From UBA5239 sp031548025 (lineage in GTDB: Bacteria > Verrucomicrobiota > Lentisphaeria > Victivallales > Victivallaceae), in assembly GCA_031548025.1 (NCBI GenBank), contig JAVBRM010000032.1, forward strand, positions 11,931 to 75,930: a DNA stretch of 64,000 bases. The letters run 5' to 3'. This document shows, in pieces, positions 34,850 through 44,074 of this stretch; the first letter of the stretch is position 1; each line of letters starts with the position of its first letter. The notes below the pieces were generated by a model. The model saw only the letters and a program-made list of their open reading frames with translations, made no database searches and was not told the DNA's origin. Position numbers and translations under genes: made by a program.

Positions 34850-36643
34850 ATGAAACTACTGAACTTATCTGTTATACTCGCCGCCATCGGGCTATTAATC
34901 GGCGCGCAGATGGTAAAAGCATCCGATATACCGAATTCCGAAGCGCCCGTAGTCTTCATGGAATTCATAGAGGTACCGGTGCAAGGTATAGACAAATTTG
35001 TTGCGAACTGGAACGAACGCGCGGCAACCGTAGGACAGGCGCCCGGTTATATCACCGCAACGCTTTACCGGTCATTACTGGCAGACGCCCGTTACCAACT
35101 CATCAATGTCACCCAATGGCAATCGCATAACGCCTGGGCTGCCGCGAACAACGGCGCAAACATGAAGTCGGCAGGCGGTTTTTATCGCCCTGCGGCATGG
35201 TCCACTAATACAAGCAGCAACTCCGATGTCCACCAAGGCACACCCTTGCAACGGGCCCAAAAGAACCCGGAAATACAATCTCCCGAACGGCCGTTCGTTT
35301 TCATCAACCTGATGGAGATGAACACGGAAGATGTCGCTCCTTTTGTCGCGGACTGGCAGGTCCGTTCCAAGATCATGGGGCAAATGCCCGCAGCCATGGG
35401 AGCTACGCTATACCGTTCAGTATTGCCCGGCAGCACATTTCAAATTGTGAATGTAAGCCAATGGCAATCCTACAACGGTTTTATCGACGCGAACAACGAC
35501 CCCGTTTATGCTGAAAAACTGACATCCGATCTGGGGCATACGCCCAGCATCAAGCTCACGCGGGGATTTTACCGCCCCGTAGCTACCTATACGCATATCT
35601 ATAATACCGATGAAAAAAAGAGCAACGCAGTGACCCAAAAGATGAAAATCATTACCATCGAGGAACATTTCATCAATGCGACCATGACCGCCGCGACCCG
35701 TGATGAAGTTGAAAAGATGGCGCCCAGTCACGCCCGGGCGTTCGTCGCCGACTTCGGATCAAGAGAAACGATGCGGATCGAACAATTATTCGACATCGGC
35801 GCGGGAAGAATCGCGGATATGGATGCGAACGGCATCGACATGCAGATACTTTCGTATAATGCGCCGGCCGCCGAACTGCTTCCCTCCCCGCTCGCCGTGG
35901 ATTTGGCCAAACAGGCAAACGACCAACTTGCCGCGGCGATAGCGGCATATCCCGACCGGTTTATGGGATTCGCGACTTTGCCCATGTCCGATCCCGAAGC
36001 GGCAGCGAAAGAATTAAAAAGGTGCGTTCAGGAGCTGGGCTTCAAAGGCGCTATGATTAACGGAACGGCTCACGGGCGCTTTATGGATCATCCGGACTTT
36101 GAGCCCTTCTTTGCGATGGCGGCTGAACTGGATGTTCCCCTGTATTTTCACCCTTCGATTGTCAACAAACAAGTGCGTGACGCTTACTACGACAATGCCA
36201 ATCCGGCTTTCGCGGCCCGTTTCGCTTCGGCGGGAATCGGTTGGCACTTTGAAGTGGGGGTCCACGTAATGCGCCTGATTTTTGCCGGAGTTTTCGACCG
36301 TTACCCGAACCTTCAGGTCATTATGGGGCATTGGGGAGAATTGATACCTTTTTATATGGACAGGATCAACACGTTTTTTCCCGCGTCGGCTTCACCCATG
36401 AAGCATGACTTCAAGTATTATATGCAAAACAACGTATACATCACGCCGAGCGGCATGTTCAACCTGCCGCAACTCCAAAACGCCCTTCAGACAATAGGAC
36501 CGGACCGGATCATATATTCGGTTGATTATCCCTATTATCCGAATAAAGGCGCAAGGGCATTCCTGGAAAACGCGCCGATCAGTCAAACGGATAAAGAAAA
36601 AATCGCCCATCAAAATGCCGAAAAACTCTTCAAATTAAAATAA
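34850..36643 (+). CDS. Secreted fusion: two ABM domains plus amidohydrolase-2 (decarboxylase-like)
   Basis: 597 aa with a signal peptide (about 1-24). Two antibiotic-biosynthesis-monooxygenase-like ferredoxin folds follow: about 34-114 (QLINVTQWQSHNAW) and 148-243 (QIVNVSQWQSYNGF), clearly an internal duplication. From about 265 there is an amidohydrolase_2 domain with the metal/catalytic residues of gamma-resorcylate decarboxylase relatives: E271/H273 (IEEHF), H434 (FHP), H494 (MGHWGE), D559 (SVDYPYYP). ABM domains act without cofactors on quinol-like aromatics and the amidohydrolase class decarboxylates or hydrolyses aromatic acids. An export signal on this combination is unusual. AAGGAG precedes the ATG. 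Confidence 0.88.
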   Translation: MKLLNLSVILAAIGLLIGAQMVKASDIPNSEAPVVFMEFIEVPVQGIDKFVANWNERAATVGQAPGYITATLYRSLLADARYQLINVTQWQSHNAWAAANNGANMKSAGGFYRPAAWSTNTSSNSDVHQGTPLQRAQKNPEIQSPERPFVFINLMEMNTEDVAPFVADWQVRSKIMGQMPAAMGATLYRSVLPGSTFQIVNVSQWQSYNGFIDANNDPVYAEKLTSDLGHTPSIKLTRGFYRPVATYTHIYNTDEKKSNAVTQKMKIITIEEHFINATMTAATRDEVEKMAPSHARAFVADFGSRETMRIEQLFDIGAGRIADMDANGIDMQILSYNAPAAELLPSPLAVDLAKQANDQLAAAIAAYPDRFMGFATLPMSDPEAAAKELKRCVQELGFKGAMINGTAHGRFMDHPDFEPFFAMAAELDVPLYFHPSIVNKQVRDAYYDNANPAFAARFASAGIGWHFEVGVHVMRLIFAGVFDRYPNLQVIMGHWGELIPFYMDRINTFFPASASPMKHDFKYYMQNNVYITPSGMFNLPQLQNALQTIGPDRIIYSVDYPYYPNKGARAFLENAPISQTDKEKIAHQNAEKLFKLK

Positions 36644-36649
36644 GGAAAC

Positions 36650-37168
36650 ATGAACATGATTACACGAAAAACCGGATGGTTGGTCAGCCTGGCGCTGTGG
36701 TTTGGGCTGATCGGGGCAAGTCCCGCGGCAGAGCCGGAACTTTACGCCGCGGCCCACGCACAACAGAGCAAAACAACACTGGTCATGATGGGAACCGTCG
36801 ATACGGAGGGTTTCCCGCAAACCCGGGTCATGTCCAATCTCCGTTTCCCGGAACGCGCGGCGGCAAAACTGGCCGGAGCCAATGATTTCACCGCCTACGC
36901 CGTCACACGCACGGATTCGGAAAAGCTGAAACACCTGGCGAAAAACAAAAATATGTCCATGTATTATCAAAGCGGCGGCCAGGGTCTGTTGCTTATGGGC
37001 CAGGCCGAGATTGTTACAGATCCGGCGACACGCCGCGCCGTCTGGGATGACTCATTCAAGCAAATGGGATATGCCAATGCGAACGATCCTACGCTGACCA
37101 TACTGCGCTTTACCCCGACCCACGGCAAGTTCTATTACCGGCAGAAACAACACAATCTGAGCTTATGA
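36650..37168 (+). CDS. Exported pyridoxamine-5'-phosphate-oxidase-like (split-barrel flavin) protein
   Basis: 172 aa with a signal peptide (about 1-27, ending ASPAAE). The body (MMGTVDTEGFPQTRVMSNL, MSMYYQSGGQGLLLMGQAEI) matches the PNPOx/general-stress-protein-26 split barrel, which binds FMN or F420. RBS AAGGA lies close upstream. It is the last gene of the TetR-controlled operon, 6 bp after the fusion gene. A periplasmic flavin-dependent reductase role is inferred. An alternative start 6 bp downstream is possible. Confidence 0.8.
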   Translation: MNMITRKTGWLVSLALWFGLIGASPAAEPELYAAAHAQQSKTTLVMMGTVDTEGFPQTRVMSNLRFPERAAAKLAGANDFTAYAVTRTDSEKLKHLAKNKNMSMYYQSGGQGLLLMGQAEIVTDPATRRAVWDDSFKQMGYANANDPTLTILRFTPTHGKFYYRQKQHNLSL

Positions 37169-37170
37169 CC

Positions 37171-38712
37171 TTATATACAATCAGAGTGATGCCGGCCGGG
37201 CTGGTAAATCCGGCCTTGATAGACAGCGGTAGTGTTTTCCGGAACGGTGAATTGTAAATTGCCGGGTTCGTATTCCAGTTCGATGGCACCATGGCGGGTA
37301 GGATGGCGGAGCCGGAAATATTCCAGCGCCCCCGGCCGCGGATCGATCAGAAATGAATCAAAACCCGGCGTGAGCGGCCGAACCCCTGCAAGCCAACGTG
37401 GAATGATGTTGGCGGGAGCCGCGCCCCAGGCATGATTCCAGTCCTGGTTGGGTTTCAGCGAGTCGTCCCAGGCTTCCATAGTAATGGTAGCCCCCTTCTC
37501 CAGCATATTCAGCCAGCTTCGCAACCCGGAGGCAGTCATCAGGGTCAGCGCATGATCAGCTATGCCGATATGGTAACAGGCCTCCAGCAGAAACTGAGCG
37601 CCATATACACTGCAGGCCATACCCTTGGTGCGGATTGCCGCCGCCAACGCCGGAAGCTCCGCCGGTTCGGCAATACCGAACAATGCCGCAAACATCATGC
37701 CATGCAGCGAAACATGTTCGGAATCGGGATTGTCGACAAAACGGCCGTTTTTCAACATCTTGTCGCGAATGGCGGCGCGAACCACAGCGGCACGGTCACG
37801 GTAAAAATCATCGCCGCTCAACTCATGCATCGTCAGCAGCGCCTGATGGTGATAACAGTTCGGCACCAGGTTGACTTCGCCGAATTCGTAACCGTCGCGC
37901 TCACAGAGCGGCCAATCCACAATGTCGCGGACGGTTGTGTTCCCCCGGATCAATCCATCCGACCCGGCCAGATCCAACAGAAGTTTTTCCTTCAAGCGCG
38001 GATACCAGCGTTCGACGCCGGCCCGGTCGCCGGAATACAGATAATAATCCCGCACCAGCAGCGGGGTCAGGAGAAGCCATTCAGTCGGCCAGGTGGGGTG
38101 TTCGAAAAAATGTTCGATCGTATTGCGGGCGATATCGAAACTGACGTCGCAACAGAAATGACCGAGCTGATTGATATAGGCGTCGCCCTCGTACGGCAGA
38201 CGTTCCCGTTCACCGTCCACATATTTATCGAAAGGGGTAGTGGCCTTGATCGAATACTTGCAGAACTCCCAGATCCTATTTAGAACGGGATCGGAACTTT
38301 CGAATTCGGCGGCGCTGTCGTCGAACGGTGCATGAACGTTATACCGCCGGGCGGTAAATTCACCCGTGTAACCGTCGATTTCGGCATAACGAAACGGAGC
38401 GATTTCTCCTCCGGCAGAAGCGGGCGGAAAACACTTGGGCAATGAAGCATTCGGAGCCCGGTGCTGCGGGATGTCGAAAAAATAGCTGTGCCGGCCCGGT
38501 TTCAGGACCAGCCGTTGCGATTTGAAACAGCGATAGCCGCCAGGTTCCCGGTCCAGTCGTCCGTCTTTGATGGCTTCTCCGATGGCCAGTTCGACGTTTT
38601 CCCCGCCGCGACCATTCAAAACGACCTCCAGCCGTCCGAAAGCGTCTTTGCCGAAATCGACCAGGCACGCAACGTCAGCAGGAACGATATTCTTTTCGAT
38701 AATGTGAATCAT
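37171..38712 (-). CDS. GH78-like alpha-L-rhamnosidase (six-hairpin catalytic part)
   Basis: 513 aa. DGERERLPYEGD (166-177) is the hallmark of bacterial GH78 rhamnosidases, carrying the general acid/base acidic residues. TMEAWDDSLKPNQDWNHAWG is the second conserved block. A short N-terminal beta region precedes the barrel; full GH78 enzymes usually have more N-terminal domains, so this is a compact form. There is no signal peptide. The start overlaps the stop of the large secreted protein upstream (ATGA). It would remove terminal rhamnose from oligosaccharides inside the cell. Confidence 0.88.
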   Translation of the reverse strand: MIHIIEKNIVPADVACLVDFGKDAFGRLEVVLNGRGGENVELAIGEAIKDGRLDREPGGYRCFKSQRLVLKPGRHSYFFDIPQHRAPNASLPKCFPPASAGGEIAPFRYAEIDGYTGEFTARRYNVHAPFDDSAAEFESSDPVLNRIWEFCKYSIKATTPFDKYVDGERERLPYEGDAYINQLGHFCCDVSFDIARNTIEHFFEHPTWPTEWLLLTPLLVRDYYLYSGDRAGVERWYPRLKEKLLLDLAGSDGLIRGNTTVRDIVDWPLCERDGYEFGEVNLVPNCYHHQALLTMHELSGDDFYRDRAAVVRAAIRDKMLKNGRFVDNPDSEHVSLHGMMFAALFGIAEPAELPALAAAIRTKGMACSVYGAQFLLEACYHIGIADHALTLMTASGLRSWLNMLEKGATITMEAWDDSLKPNQDWNHAWGAAPANIIPRWLAGVRPLTPGFDSFLIDPRPGALEYFRLRHPTRHGAIELEYEPGNLQFTVPENTTAVYQGRIYQPGRHHSDCI

Positions 38713-41700
38713 TTTGTCTCTTTTTCGTAATTTTTCAGGAGATCCGCCAGCACTTCTCCGGCATCGTCGCCGTAATAGAAAAGATGCGACGAATGAAGCG
38801 GCGCCTCGAATGTAAAGGAGTCGCTTTGCCGGGCGACGATCCGGCGGGCGAATACATCAAGCACATCGGTTTTCCGGGGAATCCGTATAGTTTTTGTTCC
38901 CGGGAAACGGGCATGGAGCGCGAAAAGCGAGGCATTGGCTTCCACCGGATCGGAACTTTCCGAATAAATATGCACTCCGGCGCGCTCGGCCAAGGCGTTG
39001 AGGAAAGGTACGTCGAATTGCCAGACTCCGGAAAAGACCGAAAGCGCCTGACCGGTTTTGACCGCCGCGATTCCCGCCGCTCCATTTTCGTATGTCCCGA
39101 TCACTTCCGGGTTTCCGGTGACGCAAAACATCGGGGCAACCCGCGCCGCCGCCGGTCCCATAAGGCGACCGTCCGCAAGTTTCACGGCGGACGTCAGTGG
39201 CTGTGGCGATTTGGCGAGATTGATTCCGGTGAGCCGTGTCATGTTTTCCGTACCGTTGACGCCATTGAAAGTGTATCCGGGCGCGTAGATCCAGAGGAGA
39301 ACACAATCGCGTTTCCTCAAATCATCTACCGCTTTTAAAAACGCCTCATCGTATTGGAAGCAGTTGATAAAAACATAGAGTTTGTAATTACCGGGATGAT
39401 TTCCGATATCTTCCGCCAGCAGGTAATCCGCGGGAGCGCCGAGCCTGGCGAAACGGGTGTAATTTTCCTCGAAACTTTCGTGTGTAAGCACGGTGCCGCC
39501 TCGTTTCGATTGCTGGACCGAACCGTCAGGCATGTAAGCCTGGGAAAGCTCACCGGAAAGGGCGCCTTGCGTGAGCATCGGCATCGATTTGATGGTTTCT
39601 TCACTGACGACGAGGGCAATTTCAGAATTGCGGCGGACCTGTTTGGCAAGACAGTGTTCTCCGACTTTTCGAACCGTCGCGATATCGCGCGCCATTGCGG
39701 AAAAGTCGAAATTTGTTCCTTCTATGGCATAATAATAGGCGGGTTGATTGCGGCAGAGAGTGAATCCCATATTGCGGCGCATGACATCGATGGTTGTTTT
39801 TTCGCTCGGCATTTGGAAATAGCCGAGGCCGCCGGGGGCGTTGTGGGTACGGGTATCGTCCTCGATCACCGGGATGATATTGTTTTCCACCAACGTTTGA
39901 AACGGTTTCATATCGCCCATCGTATCGCCGATATTACGGACCCGGTAGGGCTGGGGCGACATCAGAAAATCCACCGCGCCGGAGTCCAAAACTTTTTTCA
40001 GGGCATAATGTGCGCGCATCTGTGACCGCCCGCTCGCATGCAGTGTCATGGTGTAGCCGTAATAAGTACCGACCACTTTTTTGCGGCCGAGATATTCTTT
40101 GGCCTTGGCGGTGAGGGCAATGAGCATGTCGGCTACGGCGTTGGAATAAAAGTCGTGATAGGCGATGGATTTCAAATGCTTCGGCACCTCCCACAGCAGT
40201 TCACCGTTGTCGAGTTGCCGCCGTTCCTCCAGCGTCGGGATGGAAAAATCCTTGAGTTGAGGATAGCTCTTTACTGCGAATTTTTCAAACGCTTTCCGTG
40301 CCGCCGGCGAAAAATCGACCATGCGATTCGGCGCCGGATTCCAGCCGAGCCATTCGATGGTATGCCCGCCGTTGATCCGGTAGCCGATGATCCGGTTGGC
40401 ATAGGGAGAGTTTTCCAGATAGTCGATTGCCTTCAACATCATTTCCTCCATATCGCGCAGCGCCTGTTGCGAGGCGAAGGAGTAGTTGGTTCTCGACAGT
40501 CCCCCGTCGCGATTAATGTTCCCCTGGTCATCGGTGCACATTTCGTCGGTGTATTTTTTCGCCCAGTCCCGCGGCGGGTAAATTGACAGATCCCACATAT
40601 AGTAGGCGTCCTTGTTCTGGCGGCGATAGAGTTCCGCTTGCCGGTCAAAACTGGACGGATCGAACTTTCCGCACTCCGGCCACCATTCGTATGGAACGTT
40701 GTAAACGGTCACCAAATTGAGCGGCGCATCACTGTGCCGCGGCATCCGGTCGGGCCGCGCACGTTGCGTAACGCCTCCCCAGACCGGAAAGAATGGTTTC
40801 CCATTGAGCATGAACGTGGGACCGTAAGCGGTTTTTTCCACGGTGGAAACCGGAACCGTTTCATAGCCGGGGATACTCTTCACCCGGTTAATCTCAATTT
40901 TTACTTCCGGGAAACCGCCGGCTTTGTAGAAAAACGCCGTTTCAAGGTGGAGTACCGCTTTCACGGAATTCAGATAGAGCGGCAGTTCGTAGTGAAAATC
41001 GATTTGCCACTGGCCGTTTCCGATGGAGCGTATCGCTTCCTGGTCGAGCGTCAGTTCCTCACTCCAAAGCAGGAATTCGCCTTTTTTCAGCTTGACGGTG
41101 GCGTGGAATGGGAGCTCCGGCATCTGCCCCTCGAAATCGAAACGGAGCCGGGTTTTATTTCCCGCTTCGACGGCGGCGGGCAAAGCCGAGGCATGCACAA
41201 GTTTTTGGGGTTTCGAAAAATCACGGTAATCCAATTTATCGACCCATGGATTGGCGGGGGGACCGGGTTGTCCGACAATGGGCTCCCAATTGGAATCGTC
41301 AAATCCGATCTTATTCCAGTCAGTCGTTCCCTCGACCGAAGAAATGAAACTTTCATCAGTGTTGATTCGCTCGAACGTATCGTCGGCGTATTTGACAAAG
41401 AGTTCCCCCATGACGCCGCCCGGCGAGCGGGTATTCCGGTAATGAAACGCAAGGACATTTTTTCCGGTTGTAAGAATGTCGGAAACTTCAATGAACAAAG
41501 TCTTCTGCCAGTTGCGCGCATTTGCGACGGAAACACCGTTGACGAATGCTTCCGCTCCATCGTCGGCCGTGTACGACAGCCATCCCTGAACCGGTTTTGC
41601 TTTCAGCGTGAAGTTACGGCGCAAAAAGAAATTACTATGCTTGCCGTCAACGATTTTATCTTTTGGCGATTTGATCATTTTCCCCTGAAAATAGGCTCCT

Positions 41701-42281
41701 TTGACAACGGGTCCCGAAAGGGTCAGAAATTCCGCCTTGACCGCAGGCCATTCGGGCGCGTCCAGTTTCGAGGCGAGCGAGGGAAGCGGCGCGGCGCCGG
41801 CAGCGAAGCGGATCTCGGAAAATTCGATCTTTCCTCCCGCGCTGTCAGTTGGGTCAAAACGAAGCTGGGTGATCAATCCACCCTCAAACCAGCTCGCGGG
41901 ATTGGTCAGGCTTTTTTCCGTCACCGTGACGGTATGCCATTTGCCATCGGCCTCAAGCGAAGGGAGCATCCATTTCTGCCGGTCGGAGAAATTTTCTTTG
42001 TCATGGGCGTAATAGAGCTGCCCGCGTGCTTTTCCGGTTCCCTCAGCCCGATAGCGATATGTGAAGGCTCTGTATGGCGCGGGATCAAGCGCGATTCCGG
42101 AAAGAACCAGTTGGGGATCGTTGCCGATTTCCGTCAACACCAGGACATCGGCGGTGGTTTCGCATTTGACGTTTTTCCGGGCTTTCCAGCCTGAAAACTG
42201 ATTCGTGCCATTCCAAGCCGGAGCTTCGGCGGCGACGGCAGACATCATGAGAGCGCAAAGGAGAATCACAGTCTTTTTCAT
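38709..42281 (-). CDS. Large secreted glycoside-hydrolase-like protein (beta-galactosidase-type barrel)
   Basis: 1190 aa with a signal peptide (MKKTVILLCALMMSAVAAEA). A carbohydrate-binding-like domain (about 25-180), a jelly-roll part with AFVNGVSVANARNW as in GH2-type sugar-binding domains, and a TIM-barrel from about 480 (PTFMLNGKPFFPVWGGV). The region YRINGGHTIEWLGWNPAPN is placed like the acid/base loop of GH42/GH5-type enzymes and VIEDDTRTHNAPGG like a nucleophile strand. A C-terminal glutaminase-like trimerisation domain resembling GH42 is possible. The family is not certain. It follows the pseudopilin by 18 bp and overlaps the GH78 gene, so both likely serve a rhamnose/galactose-containing glycan. 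Confidence 0.75.
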   Translation of the reverse strand: MKKTVILLCALMMSAVAAEAPAWNGTNQFSGWKARKNVKCETTADVLVLTEIGNDPQLVLSGIALDPAPYRAFTYRYRAEGTGKARGQLYYAHDKENFSDRQKWMLPSLEADGKWHTVTVTEKSLTNPASWFEGGLITQLRFDPTDSAGGKIEFSEIRFAAGAAPLPSLASKLDAPEWPAVKAEFLTLSGPVVKGAYFQGKMIKSPKDKIVDGKHSNFFLRRNFTLKAKPVQGWLSYTADDGAEAFVNGVSVANARNWQKTLFIEVSDILTTGKNVLAFHYRNTRSPGGVMGELFVKYADDTFERINTDESFISSVEGTTDWNKIGFDDSNWEPIVGQPGPPANPWVDKLDYRDFSKPQKLVHASALPAAVEAGNKTRLRFDFEGQMPELPFHATVKLKKGEFLLWSEELTLDQEAIRSIGNGQWQIDFHYELPLYLNSVKAVLHLETAFFYKAGGFPEVKIEINRVKSIPGYETVPVSTVEKTAYGPTFMLNGKPFFPVWGGVTQRARPDRMPRHSDAPLNLVTVYNVPYEWWPECGKFDPSSFDRQAELYRRQNKDAYYMWDLSIYPPRDWAKKYTDEMCTDDQGNINRDGGLSRTNYSFASQQALRDMEEMMLKAIDYLENSPYANRIIGYRINGGHTIEWLGWNPAPNRMVDFSPAARKAFEKFAVKSYPQLKDFSIPTLEERRQLDNGELLWEVPKHLKSIAYHDFYSNAVADMLIALTAKAKEYLGRKKVVGTYYGYTMTLHASGRSQMRAHYALKKVLDSGAVDFLMSPQPYRVRNIGDTMGDMKPFQTLVENNIIPVIEDDTRTHNAPGGLGYFQMPSEKTTIDVMRRNMGFTLCRNQPAYYYAIEGTNFDFSAMARDIATVRKVGEHCLAKQVRRNSEIALVVSEETIKSMPMLTQGALSGELSQAYMPDGSVQQSKRGGTVLTHESFEENYTRFARLGAPADYLLAEDIGNHPGNYKLYVFINCFQYDEAFLKAVDDLRKRDCVLLWIYAPGYTFNGVNGTENMTRLTGINLAKSPQPLTSAVKLADGRLMGPAAARVAPMFCVTGNPEVIGTYENGAAGIAAVKTGQALSVFSGVWQFDVPFLNALAERAGVHIYSESSDPVEANASLFALHARFPGTKTIRIPRKTDVLDVFARRIVARQSDSFTFEAPLHSSHLFYYGDDAGEVLADLLKNYEKETK

Positions 42282-42299
42282 GATCTTTTCTTTCTGTAT

Positions 42300-43031
42300 T
42301 TATTTCGTTGTAAAAAAATCAGTCGTCAAATAAACGTATGGAAGCAGCGGATTGGAAAAGGTCTCCAGCGAAACGTGACCATCCATCCAGGCGATATTGG
42401 CACTTTTGTTCCCGATATGACACGAAGAAATGACACCGACCTGAGCGTCGTCGCGGCCGCCGGTTGAACTGCCGATATAGCGGCTCGGCGACAAATTCCA
42501 GTTGGCCCTGTCTTTCGTATCAGCGAACATAAGCTTCCGCGATGGATTTTTATAACGCTTGAGGAATTGACTGCGATTGACGTCCACGCCGTCCGGAAAT
42601 AGCCAGTTATTGAGGCCGTAAGAAGAATAAGCATAGGGTTTACCAGTTCTGCTTGCCGTCGTGTTATAAAAAGATTCCTGATCGGCCACCGTCTCCCATT
42701 GTGTTATGATGCCCTGTCCCCATGAGGAAGAAGTGAGCACTTTTCCGGTCGGGCAGAGAAACATCTTTCCCTGACAATATTTGTTCTTGATCAGCGTAAG
42801 AGGCCAGGCAACAGCGCCAATCTCATCGGTTGTCGAGAGAATCGGAAAGGCGTCTTCGTTGTCCATGGTGTAGTGCTGCATGGACAGCACAAGCTGTTTT
42901 AAATTGGAAGTACAGGTAATCGCCCTCCCCCGTTCACGGGCACTTTGAAGCGCCGGCAACAGCATGGCGGCGAGAATGGCGATGATCGCGATCACGACCA
43001 GGAGTTCGATGAGTGTAAATCTTTTTCTCAT
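42300..43031 (-). CDS. Pseudopilin-like protein (H-X11-DGH)
   Basis: 243 aa. MRKRFTLIELLVVIAIIAIL is the signal, with Arg in place of Gly before the Phe. The C-terminal motif is HIGNKSANIAWMDGHVS. GAGG lies a few bases before the ATG. It is the first gene of an operon with the large secreted hydrolase-like protein and GH78, and is divergent from the AraC gene 131 bp away, so here the regulator is opposite instead of upstream. A TATAAT (43067-43062) lies upstream, but its -35 is weak, as expected for an activator-dependent promoter. Confidence 0.85.
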   Translation of the reverse strand: MRKRFTLIELLVVIAIIAILAAMLLPALQSARERGRAITCTSNLKQLVLSMQHYTMDNEDAFPILSTTDEIGAVAWPLTLIKNKYCQGKMFLCPTGKVLTSSSWGQGIITQWETVADQESFYNTTASRTGKPYAYSSYGLNNWLFPDGVDVNRSQFLKRYKNPSRKLMFADTKDRANWNLSPSRYIGSSTGGRDDAQVGVISSCHIGNKSANIAWMDGHVSLETFSNPLLPYVYLTTDFFTTK

Positions 43032-43088
43032 TTCAACCTCATTGTTTTTTATTATGGCTATATTATACTGGATATTTAAGATTTTTCC

Positions 43089-43117
43089 TTGACTTTTGTG
43101 TCAAAAAGATATAAAAT
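43089..43117 (+). promoter_or_regulatory. Promoter of the AraC-family gene
   Basis: TTGACT (43089-43094), a 17-bp spacer and TAAAAT (43112-43117). The -35 region overlaps the weak -35 of the divergent pseudopilin operon. Confidence 0.6.
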
Positions 43118-43162
43118 TATAGCAATATAGAAGATTTATGAAATTTTAACAAAGAAACTGTC

Positions 43163-44059
43163 ATGGACATCCCGGTTTTTCATTCCAGTCAAACTTATCT
43201 GGCGCCGTTTGACCAGCCGATACGGCTGATGTTTCACCGGCAAACGAAAACGTATCATCATTATCATGACTACTACGAACTGGTGGTGGTTCTGGAGGGC
43301 AAAGGGGAACATTGCGTATTCGACCAAGGTCACCGGATCACTTCCGGGGATGTCCTGGTATTGAAACCCGGTATGTCGCATTGCTACAGAAACCCGCGCG
43401 GCCTGATACTGGCCAATGTCATGTTCGAGGGACAGGTATTGGAAGAACTGCCGCCGGATCTCTACGAAATTCCAGGTTATTATACGTTGTTCAAGCCGGA
43501 ACCGGAGTTCAAGGATTTCAAAAGCAAGTATACGCTGGACAACGAACAACTGCAGGAAGTGAAAACCCTGCTCCAACGTATCGAACAGGAAGAAGTCCGC
43601 AAAGCTCCCGGGTACCGCTTCGCCGTCCTGGTGTTGTTTCAGCAACTGATTCTGTACCTGGCCCGAAGTTACAACGACGACGAAAAGAAACATTCACGGC
43701 GCATGGTCAAACTGAGCCGCATGGTTAAATTCATCGAGGAAAATTTCGAGCGCGATATCAGCCGGGAAGAAATCATTGCCCAGGCGGGGGTGTCGATCAG
43801 CGTCGGCAGCCGGATTTTCCAGGAATTCCTGCATGAATCTCCGATTGAACATCTGATACGGGCACGCCTCGGGCACGCCTCGGAACTGCTGCTGCGAACC
43901 GATCTGCCGGTGTCGGAAATCGCTTTCCGTTGCGGCTTCCGCGACAGCAATTATTTCTCGACACTGTTCAAAAAGAAGACCGGCATCTCACCGCGCAAAT
44001 ACGCCGGCAGAAACGCCGACACCGCCTTTATCCCCTGGTCCCCGGAAACGCCTAAATAA
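43163..44059 (+). CDS. AraC-family transcriptional regulator with cupin sensor domain
   Basis: 298 aa. The N-terminal cupin has HHYHDYYELVVVLEGKGEH and ITSGDVLVLKPGMSHCY, typical of sugar-sensing AraC proteins. The C-terminal double HTH (about 190-285) includes ISREEIIAQAGVSISVGSRI and PVSEIAFRCGFRDSNYFSTL. It is divergent from the pseudopilin/hydrolase/GH78 operon and most likely activates it in response to a sugar such as rhamnose (inference from GH78). Its 3' end is 15 bp from the convergent CBM9 gene. Confidence 0.9.
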   Translation: MDIPVFHSSQTYLAPFDQPIRLMFHRQTKTYHHYHDYYELVVVLEGKGEHCVFDQGHRITSGDVLVLKPGMSHCYRNPRGLILANVMFEGQVLEELPPDLYEIPGYYTLFKPEPEFKDFKSKYTLDNEQLQEVKTLLQRIEQEEVRKAPGYRFAVLVLFQQLILYLARSYNDDEKKHSRRMVKLSRMVKFIEENFERDISREEIIAQAGVSISVGSRIFQEFLHESPIEHLIRARLGHASELLLRTDLPVSEIAFRCGFRDSNYFSTLFKKKTGISPRKYAGRNADTAFIPWSPETPK

Positions 44060-44074
44060 AACCGCTACATTATT

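Noticed and set aside
40638..42194. 518-codon open frame on the plus strand
   Set aside because: It is antisense to the large secreted protein at 38709-42281, has no family features and no ribosome site. GC-rich genes here often leave the opposite strand open.
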